64,000 nucleotides of DNA from the NCBI GenBank assembly GCA_965153455.1, contig OZ234497.1:3658001-3722000 (forward strand), in the 5' to 3' direction. Origin of the DNA: Sphagnum compactum (taxonomy: Eukaryota > Bryophyta > Sphagnopsida > Sphagnales). Shown here one piece after another: positions 37,500 to 50,216 of the stretch. Under the pieces are notes generated by a model. It saw only the letters and a list, made by a program, of their open reading frames with translations. It searched no databases and had not been told where the DNA came from. Every line of letters begins with the position of its first letter. The stretch's first letter is position 1. The position numbers and the translations under genes are program-made.

Positions 37500-38480
37500 A
37501 TCCTGGTCAAGTCAAAAACTGGCATAACAATTTTGGCATACCCACTTACAAAATTATTGTAATATCTTGTCAAACCTAAAAAGGCTCGCACATTAGTTAC
37601 AATCTTGGGTATTGGAAAGTCCTTGACAACCTGTACCTTCTTTGGATCAGGATATGAGCCCTATCTAGTCACAACATGTCCTAGAAATACAATCTGTTGT
37701 GCACCAAAAGAGCATTTTCCAAGGTTTAGTTTCAAATTTACCTCCCACAATCATGTAAGAACAGCCTTCAAATGTATAAGGTGTTCTTCCCATCTTTGGC
37801 TGTGTATGTTGACGTCATCAACAAAGACCTTCAAGAATTGGTTTGTCCAAATATTAAACACTTCTACCATGGTTCTGGAAAACATCCATGTCTGAAAGCC
37901 TGAAAGCCAAGACATTTGAGTGGATGTAGATGACATTTGACTGTCCTTCAACAATTCTGCAATCAAATGATGAGTTCAAATAAGATTGGTGGAGTTGACC
38001 ATAGACTCGGCATCACATTCCAATCATAGAGACCAAACTTTGTTATTATGGTTGTCCTTTTGATGTCATCTGGTGACATTCGGATCTGCCAAAAGCCAGA
38101 TTGCAAATCCAATGCACAAAACCATTAGCTGCTTCCCATTTAAGAGAGAATTTCATCAATCAAAGGCATTGGGAATGAATCCTTTCTGGTTTGCATGTTC
38201 AATGGTCTGTAATCACCACAAAACCGCCTACTACCATCCCTCTTAAGAGGCAGACTAACTTTAAAGCATATTTAGAATCACTATTCTTCATCTTACCAAG
38301 CTTGATCAATGCCTGAATCTGTCTGTTCTCTTCAGCTTCTTCCCAATAAGACAGCCTCCCACGTGTGATGCGACATGGGGGAAAGCCTTGTGTGTCAATT
38401 ACATGTTCCCCTATTTTGCAGCACCCCAATTCCCCTTTGTGCCAAGCAAAGACATCCTTAAGTCCTCCAACAGAGTCCAT
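37500..38480 (-). pseudogene. Gypsy reverse transcriptase region
   Basis: Fragments in order: a GELGCCKIGEHVIDTQGFPP lead-in, a finger/palm stretch LDLQSGFWQIRMSPDDIKRT near 38050-38110, and the catalytic FVDD motif (VFVDDVNIHSQRWEEHL) near 37795-37850. Frames shift between them, so no full RT is encoded. Confidence 0.75.
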
Positions 38481-39076
38481 AGCTCCTCAGCCTGGTTTTC
38501 ACTAAGGGCCTGATCAAACTTTATCCTGTTTTGCAGTTCATCCCACCTTTCATCTCCAGACGGAACAACCTATTCCATATTTTCATGATCCAGATGCATT
38601 GGATTAAGCACAGGCATAGTGACAGAAATTCCTTTGAGTTTTTTTTTATTCGTCAGCAGCTGTCCATTGAAGCCAATTAGCATAATCATCCCTTTCTCTA
38701 ATGTATTCATCCAATAGTTTGCAGTGCCGATCTTGTAATATCAAATTCACAATTTGATTGGCGGACTCTTGTTGAAGAAGATGGTCTAGCCCTTGGTCCT
38801 TCAAATCATCTTCAGATGCCGCATCATTTTCTTACATGATCAGATTGAACTAAACATCTTCCTCATTAGTCTCACTTCCAAATTTAATTGTGTTGTCATC
38901 AGATGATCCTTCATCATTAAGATGGTTTGAACTTAAAGAGCATCCGCCTTTCCAAGACAAGCCCTTCTCAAGCAGGTCCTCCACTTTGAGTTGCTGGAAC
39001 ATCTTGTCAAGACTCTTAATGGGTCCCATAGAAGAGGTATGTTGTGTCTCCCCATGTTGTACAATGTTTACAACAT

Positions 39077-39848
39077 TCAAAGAGAGCATCTCCACATTAG
39101 CCCAGGTCCATGCCTAACTTGTATAATGCCTTTTTCTACATCAACCACTACCCTAATCTTCATGAAGAAGTCCAAAAGGTCATATGTATCTGTATCCACC
39201 ACCAAAAACACCACATTGCAAACAACATTGCCAACATGCACAGGTATGTCATCTAGCCTTCCCAAAGTAGTGGTGGACAGTCCCAGATGTTGTCTTGTAT
39301 GTCTCATGTCCTAAGACCAAATGCATGATCCCCAGCTCTCGTACTATACTAGCTGTCATTACTAACATAGATGCGTTAGTGTCCACAAGTCCTTCAATCA
39401 TCCCATTGTTGATTTCCATAGGCAAGTGCATGGTTTTACCTCTGTAATTTTTGTTTACAGAAATCCTTCTAACAACAGGGGTGCTATTGATAATAGCAAC
39501 CTGATTCCTGCCAGCCTCTTCATCTTTCCTTCTTCTGGCCAGTTTAACCAACCCCTCAAGATATTCCAATTCTCTAGGAATCTTCATGATTGTCTCCATT
39601 GGGGTTAGAGAAATCCGGCCCTTCATGAAATGTAGAAGAATTTTTGATCTTGCACTAGAATCAGGTACTGTTTCCCTGGTCATGTCTTGTGCATTAGCAC
39701 CCTCAGCTTGTTCAACAATTGCTTCTGCTTCATTAGCCTGTACTGGGAATCTTCTTTTGGGAATCCTGTTTCCAGATGTCAAATGGTGATTGGCACCACA
39801 AATCCTGTTCAATTCATTCAATGTGGCCTCTTCATCATTTACCAACAC
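39077..39848 (-). pseudogene. Gypsy aspartic protease region
   Basis: The frame 39249-39848 holds an N-terminal linker and then a retropepsin core. The active-site motif reads DTNAS where the family has DT/SG, and a second hydrophobic strand follows (ASIVRELGIMHL). The change of the conserved Gly suggests a dead enzyme. A frameshift near 39249-39307 leads to the downstream part. Confidence 0.7.
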
Positions 39849-39854
39849 CTCAAG

Positions 39855-40712
39855 CTAATTGGCAGTAGAATTAGAACGTTTAATGTCTTTTTTCCTCCAA
39901 CAATGATCCTCGGAGTGCCCCAAACCATTGCAGAATGAACACCTTATACCACAGTTCTCAACCTTATGTCCTCCGCCACATTTGCTGCATTTGGGCTGCA
40001 TATCATTGTGCTTTGGACAGGCCACTATAGTGTGGTCTTCAACTTGGCATAATTGACACCTAGATGCACTCCCAGAAAAGCTTACACTTGCTTCATTTCT
40101 ACTGCCAAATTCACTGAAGAAACGTATCAAGGTCTCATTCAACACTGACAACTGTTTATCTGTAGATGATTCCCCAGTTACATCCTCATCCTTCTCCTCC
40201 CTCAGGGGATCATATGGTGTTTCCCCCAAATCTCCTAGTACCCTCTCTATCTTTGTTGCTGCAATCACCATTTCCTCAATGTTTGTGTATGTCCCCACCA
40301 CATAAAGTCTTCTAAGTTCTAGCCTGAGTCGAGTTAGAAACCTTTTTCTCTACTCAACATCACCGATCCTACCTCTCTAAAAGAGTTTATCCAACCTTTC
40401 AAAATACTTTTCAACCCGCTCTCTAGGTTTTTGTTTGATTGCATCCAGTTTGACACGAATCTCATCTACATCAACATCACCAAACTTCTGAACAATTGCA
40501 GTCCCTAGGACAGTCCAATCTGCCGGTGGTGGATTGAGCTTCCTGAACCACTCCTCAGCTCTGTCGCACAAATTCAATTTGGCTATCTTATACATTTTAT
40601 CATCATTGAGATCTTTGACCTCAACTGCCATGGTTAGACACTCAGCCCAATCATTTACATCCTCATGGTCCCTACCCCAATACAACTCATCCATACCTTG
40701 AGGACTAATCAT
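39855..40712 (-). pseudogene. Gypsy gag with three zinc knuckles
   Basis: A capsid-like part (40377-40712: WAECLTMAVEVKDL, EEWFRKLNPPPADW, KPRERVEKYFERL) is followed, after a short frame break near 40301-40377, by a nucleocapsid part with CQLCQVEDHTIVAC, CSKCGGGHKVENC (one residue short of CX2CX4HX4C) and CSFCNGLGHSEDHC. Zinc knuckles bind the element RNA in this family. Confidence 0.8.
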
Positions 40713-43700
40713 GGTGATTAGTTGGATTCTGATTAAATAGTGAAAATTACTAGGATAGATTGTCTAAGGAGAATATCTACAAATGTAGAAAACCTTATGA
40801 TCACAAACACTTCCAATCCATTTCCCTTTTCAAGGGTACTTAGTACACAAAGTATTCCTTCTTCCTATGTTGTCATTACATGATCCAAGGATAAGGGACA
40901 TATGTAAGGTATTAGTACTTGGAGCCTGACTCAGCTTACCACATCACGCAACCATAAATATACTATATCCAGTGTAGAAGCACTAAATGTTAACACTAGA
41001 AAGGCACTGCTTGACAATCCTATTTCCACATCTAGCCTTCATCTAAGTTATTAATGAAGGATTCAGAATCACTTTGAAAATCAAGTTTCAATTTCCAAGA
41101 GCTCACAGAGAGTCCTACCTGGGTTACTAATAAAAATCAACTAATCTGGTGACTTCAGAGTATGTATTGTGTTTTTGGAAAAACACAATTTTGTTAAAGG
41201 ATATGATTCTAATAGGTTTCTAGAATTCATGACATCTTTCTAAATAGAACTTAAAGGTCATCCTGCACTTATCTATTTAAAGAAATCCTGCTGATCTCCT
41301 TTTGCTATTGGAACAAGATCCTGAAAAATAATTGGAAAAGGTGAGAAAGTTTGCTCATCCGAGCTATCTATTTGCCATGTTTACTGAGGTTCAACATTTT
41401 GCCAAAGCCTCTAGCACACTATCATGATGACAGACTTGATGCTTCAACTCTGAAAATCATGTCACCTGATTGGAACAAAACTTTAAGTCCAGGAATGAAA
41501 TATCTGGTGAAGTGATTAGGAGATCTTGCAGAATAAGGTATCCACATATCTCCAACCCTAGGAACTTCCTTGGCTCCATCTGACACAATGTGGGTGGATT
41601 TATGTGAGGTACGAGGTGAAGTGGAACTGTTGTTGCAACTCTGCATACACTAGGAAGGTATGATAAAAGTAGGCAAAAACATGATACTTTGAATCAAATG
41701 GGCCATGTGTAAAGGTGTTATAAGATATTTTTCCATAAGGATTTAAGCGTCTTTAGCTTATTTAATGATTATTTTATACTTGAAATATGAGCATTTAAAT
41801 CATTATTTTCAATAAATGAAAGACTTCCTTCAAAAGCTTCATACTTGATATACATCTCAAAATTTAATCATCAAATCTTTGAACAAATTGTCTTATTTAA
41901 TATCAATTTGCCACAATACTATATTACCATTAAATCATAAAAGACATTATATCAAGGTGTATTGTGTCCATTTAATTTATTCGTGATTGGACAAGTGTTT
42001 CTGTACAACTTTTAAAAAGTCAATAACAAATTGAATACCAAAGATTTGACCGTGAAAGTTAAACATAGTGTATTGATATATGAGTTCATTCTTGACATGA
42101 ATCCCATTCATCATTTGCACATATCAATTGGAATAAACTACTATTGAAATTTTAAAAACTATGAAAAATGGACTCCTGACATCCAAAGTGTAACACCTTA
42201 CTGTGCTTTCACTCGGAAGCTGTTGAAAGTTACAATAGAGTGTTGAAAAGGAAACCTATGGATGCGTTATCAATGGCAATTGCCTCAAATAATCTAATTG
42301 CAATTAGGTGGGGGAAAGACCTTTTTGATTCATTGAAGAAATCTAACAAATTGCTAGAAAAAAAGGGGCTTGGGCAAAAGTTGTAGTTTCCAAAGGGACT
42401 GAACCATAAACTTTCTACAAGGAAAAAGGAGGTTCAATCGATGTTTATTGCTTCTACATTCAAATAAGCTTAGTCAAGTCAATATTATTCTGACCCTATC
42501 ACTATTTCATTATTACCTGAAGCTTTTGTGCCAATTTGTCACACAATTAAGCATCACGGATATAATCAAGTTTGGATATTTTGCCTACTTTGTTTAAACA
42601 TGCAATTTAAGTATGTCTGAAAGTCCTTGATTTCCTCTTGAATCTAAGGAGAAGTAAGGAACATGGACTTCACAGATTTTGGGTTTGGTTGCTCTAGGGA
42701 CTATTAACATATTGTTAAATTAATCAATAATATTTAAACTTGATATAGTTTTCCTTGTAGAGATGATGTACATAAGATGTTTCTCTTTCTTTGGTTCTTG
42801 CTTGTATTTTGTGATCTTGCATATTTGTTTTTACTAAGTGAAGTTCAATTTTCACATGTCCTTTGTTTTCTTTTGTTTTAGATCTTTTTGATCATCTATT
42901 GCAGATATCAACGATTTTAACTTAGAACAATAAAAACTCTTGGAAACATTGCGATTTATGTAAATAAATCTTTGGCAATGATGACATTCTTAAAACAATG
43001 TTAAAATATTTGAAAAGTTTGAGTGAATTGTTGGTTAGCTTCTTGTTTGACAAAAATGTTTTTGGTGAGAATGCAATGTGAGAGAATTTTAAATTTCCAT
43101 GGTCTTTAGAACAATGATAAGTTTGTTCTGTTTTAACATTCCAAGTCGATGCTTTACATATTATGTTTTAAGCATGTTTGAGCACTTTAAATTTGGAAAT
43201 GATTTGCCCTAAATCCATTATAAATTGCATGAGATCACCCCATTACCAAATCATCCCTTATTTGAATTGGGATGAATATTTTGCTCTTCGACCTAACTTA
43301 AACCCTAAACTAAACACTTATTATTCTTTATGGAGTCCAATTGATGCCCAAGTGACACAAATTTCTCCCCCTCACCAAACACTTGTTATCTCAAGTAGGG
43401 CCCAAATGGGTGCTCAAGTGATCCACATATATTCTCCTCATCACCAAACATTTTGTTATTCAAAGTGGGTCTGAATGGGTGCACAAGAGGGTTAATTTTC
43501 TCCCATCACTAAATTCGCAAAAAAAATTATCCATTGGTAGGAGGCAAAATTCCCGAACACATTTTTTTCAAACCAAGCATTCGACAATAGGGTACACATT
43601 GAACACTAATTGGGTTATAAATCAAACCCTAACCAGCCCTTGGCTGTTCAGTTACCAGCCACTGTCTGATGATGCGCATATGTAGGTATTCTTTTTTCCC

Positions 43701-43859
43701 AGTTAGGACTAGAATCTCTCTTATTAGGCTATTTCCATTGAAAAGAAACGCTTTGAAAGAATTCTGAATTCAATGAATTCCTTCTCACTTTATTATGTTT
43801 ACTTTTGAACATTCCCACAAGCTGAAATTAAAATGTATTACCTTAGACCTAGGGGCTGA
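40713..43859. other. Gene-free AT-rich DNA
   Basis: No splice-bounded or conserved reading frame seen on either strand. A search by eye for a copy of the LTR-like segment or a tRNA-Met-type primer-binding site next to the gag start found none. Confidence 0.5.
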
Positions 43860-44065
43860 GGCAGGTATAGCCAAAGAGGCGATTATCCAGAAAATAATTT
43901 AGCCAAATTTGGCTACATACTACATATGAAAGTAGAGAGAAGAAAAAAACAGAATCCTTCTATATTCTTGGCTACCTACTGGAACTTATCATTAAAATCT
44001 GGCGATTTGAAAAAAAAAATTCCTTTGAAATCTGGCGAATTTGGGTCATTTTTTCCATGAACTAG
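43860..44065 (+). repeat. Diverged third copy of the arm inner-end repeat
   Basis: CTTGGCTACCTACTGGAACTTAT, AATCTGGCGA-type repeats and TTTGGGTCATTTTTTCCAT match 12548-12650 (TCTGGCTACCTACTAGAACC, AATCTGGAAAATTTGGACCATTTT) and the mirror at 26750-26860. Identity is clearly lower than between the two arms. Confidence 0.6.
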
Positions 44066-44499
44066 TCTTCACTTATTCCACTTCACTTTGTCTTGACCAC
44101 CAAAAGCGCTTGCGCAAAAGCTCCAAAACCAAAGGCCCTCCCTTCTTGCCGCACGAACACAATCTGTCGCTGCTTCTTTAGTCCCGAGCAGCCAGGAGCA
44201 TAGATCCAGTTTAGAAGCTGGAGTGGGAGATGCACATGCACAAGCCCATGCTGAATCCATCAAGCAATTAAAACCGATCGTTTGTTTTTCGCTCAATTTT
44301 TCCTTCATTTCTTTCAAGGGGTAATGCTTGTTTTTCTTGATGCTTTTCTTCTTGCAAGTTCTCCTTTTTAGGGTTTCTTGTTGTAGTTGTGAAAACCACC
44401 AACTCCGACTTCTTTGTTTCATTGTAAGTCTTTTCCTAAGAGATAAGAGGAAAGTTTGGATGGCTGTGATGAAGAAGAAGACTCTCTCAGTATTTTGTT

Positions 44500-44745
44500 T
44501 GTAGTAGAATTGGGCAACTTAAGGGAAGACTGTACCGAACCCTAATAAAGGTTGTTTGTTTTACTCTTCCTCTTCCTATTGTGTGTGTATGTATGGTGAG
44601 GTTTACTGTTTACTCGGTCAGATTTTGTTGGAGCAGAATTGTAGAACTTAAGAGAGACTACAACGAAAACCCTAATAAAGGTTCTGGTTTTACTTCCTGC
44701 CCGCTTTTATGTGTGTATGTATGGTGAGTCTTGTGATAAGGTAAT
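44500..44745 (+). repeat. ~127-bp tandem duplication upstream of the PUX11-like gene
   Basis: Two units start near 44504 and 44631; each contains AGAATTG, AACTTAAG, ACCCTAATAAAGGTT and GTGTGTATGTATGGTGAG. Units are diverged by about 20% by eye. It lies ~400 bp upstream of the first start codon candidate and may be promoter or 5'UTR sequence. Confidence 0.75.
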
Positions 44746-45117
44746 GTCGTCTCTGGAAGTTTATGATTTCTTTTCTCAGATTCAACAGATTAAGCTATGT
44801 TTGCAGAAGGATTTACACTAGTTGTAGAATCCAGTAGACAGGTGCAAACCGCACAAAAAGATCCCAACTTTTTAGAAGGGTTTGGGCACAAAAGATGCAG
44901 AACTATTGAAATTGACTGGGCAATCTGGTCTTTTTGACACCCTAAAATGCACTTCCCATGTTCTGTAACATGACCAATCTCTCTCTGGACCACCATATGG
45001 CTTGCCACTTCTCTATATTGTCTTTGTGTTTGAGTAATTTTGGGTAGTGTGCTTATGTGACAGTGGAACTGGGCTGCGAGTAGTACATACATTTGGAAGG
45101 GTGCGTTGGGGAAAGAC

Positions 45118-48100
45118 ATGGAGGAAGGAGGTGGTGATGGGAGTGTTTTGCAGGTGAGTTTCTAGGGCTCGTCTAATTTTCTTGGAGGTATGTTGGAATT
45201 CAGCAAGTGATAAAGGATTTGTGTTTTGTAACTGAAGAATGTTGGTAATTGGATGCAATCATGCAGCTTTTTGCCCTTGAGGTTATTTCAATTGATGATG
45301 CACCATGAATATGTTGACTGATGAGAGAGAGTTGTCACATTAACCAAAGCAAGCAACATTTGTGAGGTACCTGATGAGCTTCAACTGTTAGTCCTAAACC
45401 CTAGGCACACCCTTGAAGCACCCTTTCACTTGTGTTCTGGAAGAAGTTTGAAAGTTGGTCTTTTGCCCATAAGCAATCCAGTCACCTGAAGAGACAGGTG
45501 TTTGTTTTACACTATGGGTCATACCCATCTTTCAAAGTTTAAATCTAGGTCCATGAGACCCACAAGATTGACCAGACCAATATGCTTCTGTGTGTGTGCA
45601 AGTCTGTGGATAACAGTAGTTAGAAGTTATCTTCCTCTGGCCACCCAATTCACAGAAAGTTGAATGCTAAACTGTTGTTCCATAAAGATGGGAGTGTTTC
45701 AGTTTGGACACTGTTCACAAAGGTTTTCTTTTTTCACAACACAAGGCAGATTCCATTGAAATGAATCAAGCAATTTCTAGGAGAATTCCACATGAATGAT
45801 ATGAACTTGCCTCGTCAGGGTTGGGTTACTTTGTTGAATTTGTTAACAGCAAACACTGACACAAAGCTTTGTGTGCAAGTGTCTGTTAGTATAGTAATGA
45901 AGGGCTGTGCAGTGGATCAAATCTGATGTGTCTTCTGAAAAATGGAATTTGCTTATTCTTGAGTGTCACCAGGATGGTAGCAGCTCTGACATGGGAGAGG
46001 ACAAATCTTCAAGTCTTTTCTTTCAGGGCTCTATTGCAGATGCCATTGTTGGTGCAAAAACTGGACAAAAGATCTTGGTTGTCTTTGTTGCAGGTGTGAC
46101 ATTACACCACATTCACTTCTCTGTTTCCTATGTCAAAATTGTTTTTGGGAAGGGATTTCTATTATGCATAGCCCTCCAAGCATCTCAGGTGAGGGAGAGA
46201 TTGAAAAGAGTGCATTCTCTCACACCTCAAAGATTTTTAAGCACTGTGCAAGCTAGGTTCAAGCATGTGAGCATCGTGATCACTATTAGAAATTGACTGA
46301 ATGCTTCTGACAGAAGATTGTGTGGATTGTGTTGAACAGGTAAAGATGAGGAATCAGTGAACCTCGAGTGCACCACTTTGCAACAGTCCCAAGTAGGTTT
46401 CATCGCCTGTAGGCTATGCTGTGTACTTTGCATCATTTTGATTCTGGGGTTGCTGGAAGTGTCATGTTTCCCCTTTTGGGGGTGTGTATATTTGTTGCTA
46501 AGGTCTATTCATAGTCCATGTATCTTTATACAGACTGCAACAACACTAAAGAGTCTATCAACACTAAAGAGTTTACCAAGTAATTATAGCTTTCTGTGTG
46601 GGTGTTAAGTAGCACAGTCTAGGTTCTTTCATGAGAAGACTTCTTGTTGCAGGTGGTGAGTGACCTGCAGCAACAATGTTTGGTTCTACGCCTGGCGGAA
46701 GGCAGCACAGATGCAGTGCACTTTTCAGCCATTTGTATCCTTTAGTGTATTCGTTGTGTTACATTATTGAAAGTCAGCGAGTCTGACAGGGTGATAGCAG
46801 GATGAAGTTCAGCATGAAGTCAGAGGATGCACTAGAATTAATAAATTGAAGGACTAACTGATGTGCTACATGTGGTTGGAATAATGGGTTTTCCTCATCT
46901 ATACATGTTTACTGCGTTTGGAGTCATTATGGACCAATAAGTATGACAAGAACATGGGAGTCCTTGCATTGAGTATTAAACCTCTTGACACACATAGTAG
47001 ATGTCAGTAGGAACCGTCTTTGTGCCGAAAGTAAGGATTCTGGCACTATAGTTCTCGTGTCACATTTTGGTTTATCCCCCTCTTTTCAATCCTGGCTTTT
47101 AAGAGGCAAGGCAGGTGGTTTAAGCTGAGGTTCAAAAGGTGTCTTTGTATACTTGACTCCAGTGATTCAAGATCCTGTGCGGCTTGTTCCAACAATCATG
47201 TTTCTTGGGCTGAATGGGTCATTGCTTCATCAGCTTGGTATGGGCTCTGTTGACCCTTGCTTATCATGGTGTGACCTTGTATGGCCGATGTCATCTCCCT
47301 ACAATGTTTTTAGATCTTAATAGCTAAGGATGCTTGTGTTCATCAGTGGCACTCTGAGATAAGTATGTAGTTATCAGCCCTTGCATGTCCTATGTAAATC
47401 CTTGTGAACACCAGTGGCAATGCTTCACTCAATGACCAGGCTTTATGCTCAGTAACCCCGCTCTGTAGTTGGACAAAGATAAAGCAAATTTTGTCATTGG
47501 CTGTCCATGAAACAGAGGGCTATCAAACTTCTGAGGAGTTGCTCAGTACAATTCAGCAGTCTGTGGCTGCATTCAAAGATCAGGTTTCTCTCTCTCCCTT
47601 GGTCTCTCTCTTTTCACATTATTTGGCAGTAACACACTGGGTATCCAGTCATTCCCAATAAGATGAACGAGGTCTTGAGAGGCAAGCATCCTTTTGGAAA
47701 ACTATTTTGTTGAACGTTTGCAAAGAGCTTACAAGAGAGCCATTGAAAACTCTGTTTTAAAGCACCATTTCCTTGCTGCCAAACCTGATATAGACCAGGA
47801 ACAGTTGAATGAGATCCTTAACTTCTTGGGTTGAGCCCTTTTGACACATGAGGCAATACTTCTGTGTTGTGACAGTTGCAGAAGGCAGCTGCAGCAAGTG
47901 CAATGGTTGCACTGCTCTTTTCAGCAAACATATCTCCAGCAAGCACTGCTGCAGCAGCTACTGAAATTCAAATGCCAGGTAAGGTTGTTTTCCTATCTAA
48001 TGCAGACCTGCTCCACTCTAACGAGGGTACTGCTTTGAATTTGTGCTGCAGTACATAGATTTTGTTTCAATGTGACAACTGCATGATTGTGCAATCACAC

Positions 48101-50216
48101 TGACTGCTATTCTTTTTTTCACTTATGTCCTTGTTAATCAGTGGAGTCTCTGCATTTGTTGATTGCTTTTGCATTGTGTGTTGGATGTCTCCAACTGACA
48201 GCCCTGGCCACCCCTTCTAGCCAACCAGGCCAATCAAGTGAATCAATTCAACCAGTCAGTTCTGATAGGCAACTTCCAATCAGTCAAGATGTTGAACAAG
48301 CGACAGCTTCCAGGAATATTAGCAACCAAGTTGAGGATAAATTGATGGAAGATTCTTCGGCCACAGATGTGTCATCCACCCAAGATCTAGCAAGCGTATC
48401 CACAGCATGCCCTTCCAATTCAGTTCCTGAGTCTGTACCTTTGACATCAAAACCGGATAATGTGGATCATGCTCAATCTCAGGCTAAAGCAGAGGTTCGC
48501 CGGGCCACCAAGAAAAAGAGCTCATCTAGTTCTGAGCCTCCATTGGAGAAACCAGTAAGGATCAGGACAGGGCCTTTCTTGTTGCAGATACGACTAGAAA
48601 ATGGGGAAACTGTGCAGGGAACGTTTGAATCTTCTCAATACCTCAGGGATGTGAAAGAATTTGTGGATGTCCAGCGCACAGATGGAAGAAGCAGCTACAA
48701 TCTTGCAATACCTTTTCCTCGCAAAGTATTCTCTGATGGAGGTATCTCCTTCATTTCCTATCCTTTTTGTTTCTCTCTCTGGCTGACTGAATGCCTGAGA
48801 GATCCCTTCTAGTCTGTCATCACAGTTGTGACTCTACTGTTACATCTTTCGACTGTTATCATTGGGACCTGATGAAGTCAGCACATACTTATGTTGGCAA
48901 GCTCTGGACACTTTGTGAACAAAAGTTATGAGCCAAAGACTGCACTCTCTTTTGCTGTGTTTAGTTTGGGTGTTCGACCAATGCATTAGTTTTCTCAGCA
49001 CCTTTGTTCTTGCATAATATTCTTTGAGGTCCCATTAGTTTTTTGGTCTCCTGTACTTTCCAGTGTCCAAGTAGTCATCACTATGTGCTTCAAATTCCAT
49101 GCTAAGATGGTAGGAGGCGCAATTGCTATAGTATATGCAAAGCTCTCTGATCTCTTTTGCTCAGATTGTTTGCTTATGACAGGAGGAAGCTTAAGTCCAT
49201 GCTGATTCCAAACCCATTTTCATGACCTTGTTGCCTTCATGGCTGGGTGCTGATCTTGGTGCAGACTTGGAGAGAACATTATTGGAGTTGGAGCTAGGCC
49301 CACGCTCCACTTTGATAGTAGTCACCAGCATTTTGGTTTCAGAAGATTCACTTCATCGTCGAGCTTCTGTGAATCAGGGGTCAGCCAGCACATTGCCAAG
49401 TGGTGCACCTGCACCAGGTGGCTCTCTGTTTGGGAGGCTTCTTTCCTTTCTGAACCCATTTGCCTACTTTGGTGGTGGACCTCCTGCAGAGCTACAAGGG
49501 ATCCCAAGTGGACCCTCATGGCAACACAGTGGGTGCACTTAGCCCTTTCCTTTAAACCTTTCCTGTAGACCAGGCTGCCATGCTGCTATATATCAGCTTG
49601 AGTTTGTTACACAGGAGGGTGCTTTTGAGAATTTTCTGCTCACTCTTCTGCAAGTCATCGAAGGATTAAATGACTGTGATCTGAGTTGTTAAACTGAGAG
49701 AGGGGTGTTTTCATGCACCTACGACCTACCTAAATGTTATGGTTTCTATTTCTTACATTGAGATGGGGAGCAAGGTGGTCTGAGTAGTCAAAGAGACTGA
49801 ACCTCTTTGGAATTGGTAAGATTCATATTTATCAGTTTCAAAGGGCAAGGCTATTGACTGTTACTTGTAGGAAGAGGAGTTGCAGGTTTTGCTACCAATT
49901 TGATGAAAGTGTCCATGATGGGTTTGCTGCAGATGCAAATCCAGCCATTGCAAGGGCTGTGAGGGAGGGCTTCCAGCCGCCAGTACCTGCTTCTAGTCAA
50001 CCACAACCATCATTTGCTACACCATATAATGCTCCAGCAAATCAAAGTGGTGAGACGACTGGAAGTGGGAGCTTGAGTCAGAGGAAAGCTTGGGGGGTAC
50101 ATGGCAATGTCCACACTTTGCGGCAGGATGATGATGAAGTTTCCCCTAAGGGCAACAGATACTGGAATGGAAACTCAACACAATTTGGTGGAGATGATGA
50201 CTCCAAAGAAGATTGA
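45118..50216 (+). CDS. PUX11: PUX11-like UBX-domain protein (CDC48 adaptor)
   Basis: Ten exons give ~541 aa: 45118-45153, 46027-46093, 46340-46392, 46653-46734, 47163-47237, 47516-47583, 47882-47978, 48142-48741, 49265-~49528 and 49933-50216 (stop TGA). Phases close throughout. Plant UBX proteins (PUX) bind the CDC48/p97 AAA-ATPase through the UBX fold. The N-terminus (GSIADAIVGAKTGQKILVVFVAG, residues 13-35) and the following ~100 residues fit a thioredoxin-like domain. Residues ~160-290 are a Ser/Gln-rich linker with a basic patch (RRATKKKSSSSS). UBX lies at ~298-380 (VRIRTGPFLLQIRLENGETV, then LERTLLELELGPRSTLIVV). The C-terminus ends YWNGNSTQFGGDDD, as in PUX11. The start may instead be the in-frame ATG at 45991; the donor of exon 9 is ambiguous (49471, 49474, 49507 or 49528 all keep phase), and an alternative acceptor near 48202 would shorten exon 8. 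A hydrophobic stretch at the start of exon 8 (HLLIAFALCVGCLQL) is a reason to check that acceptor. Confidence 0.85.

Larger units (their letters stand above)
35433..40712 (-). mobile_element. Dead Ty3/gypsy-type retroelement (gag-PR-RT-RH-INT)
   Basis: Minus-strand pieces occur in the order gag with zinc knuckles, aspartic protease, reverse transcriptase, RNase H, integrase and tail, which is the Ty3/gypsy (Metaviridae) order. Every domain is split by stops or frameshifts. The 3' tail crosses into the right arm of the large inverted repeat. No confident LTR pair, primer-binding site or target duplication was found, so the ends are unresolved. Confidence 0.85.

Noticed and set aside
40713-42500. 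5' LTR and primer-binding site of the gypsy element
   Set aside because: No stretch here resembles the LTR-like segment in the arms, and no tRNA-Met-type primer-binding site was seen upstream of gag.
44069-44422. Minus-strand 117-codon ORF
   Set aside because: Lies in a divergent upstream region, has Lys/Cys-rich low-complexity composition and no recognisable domain or splice context; not called.
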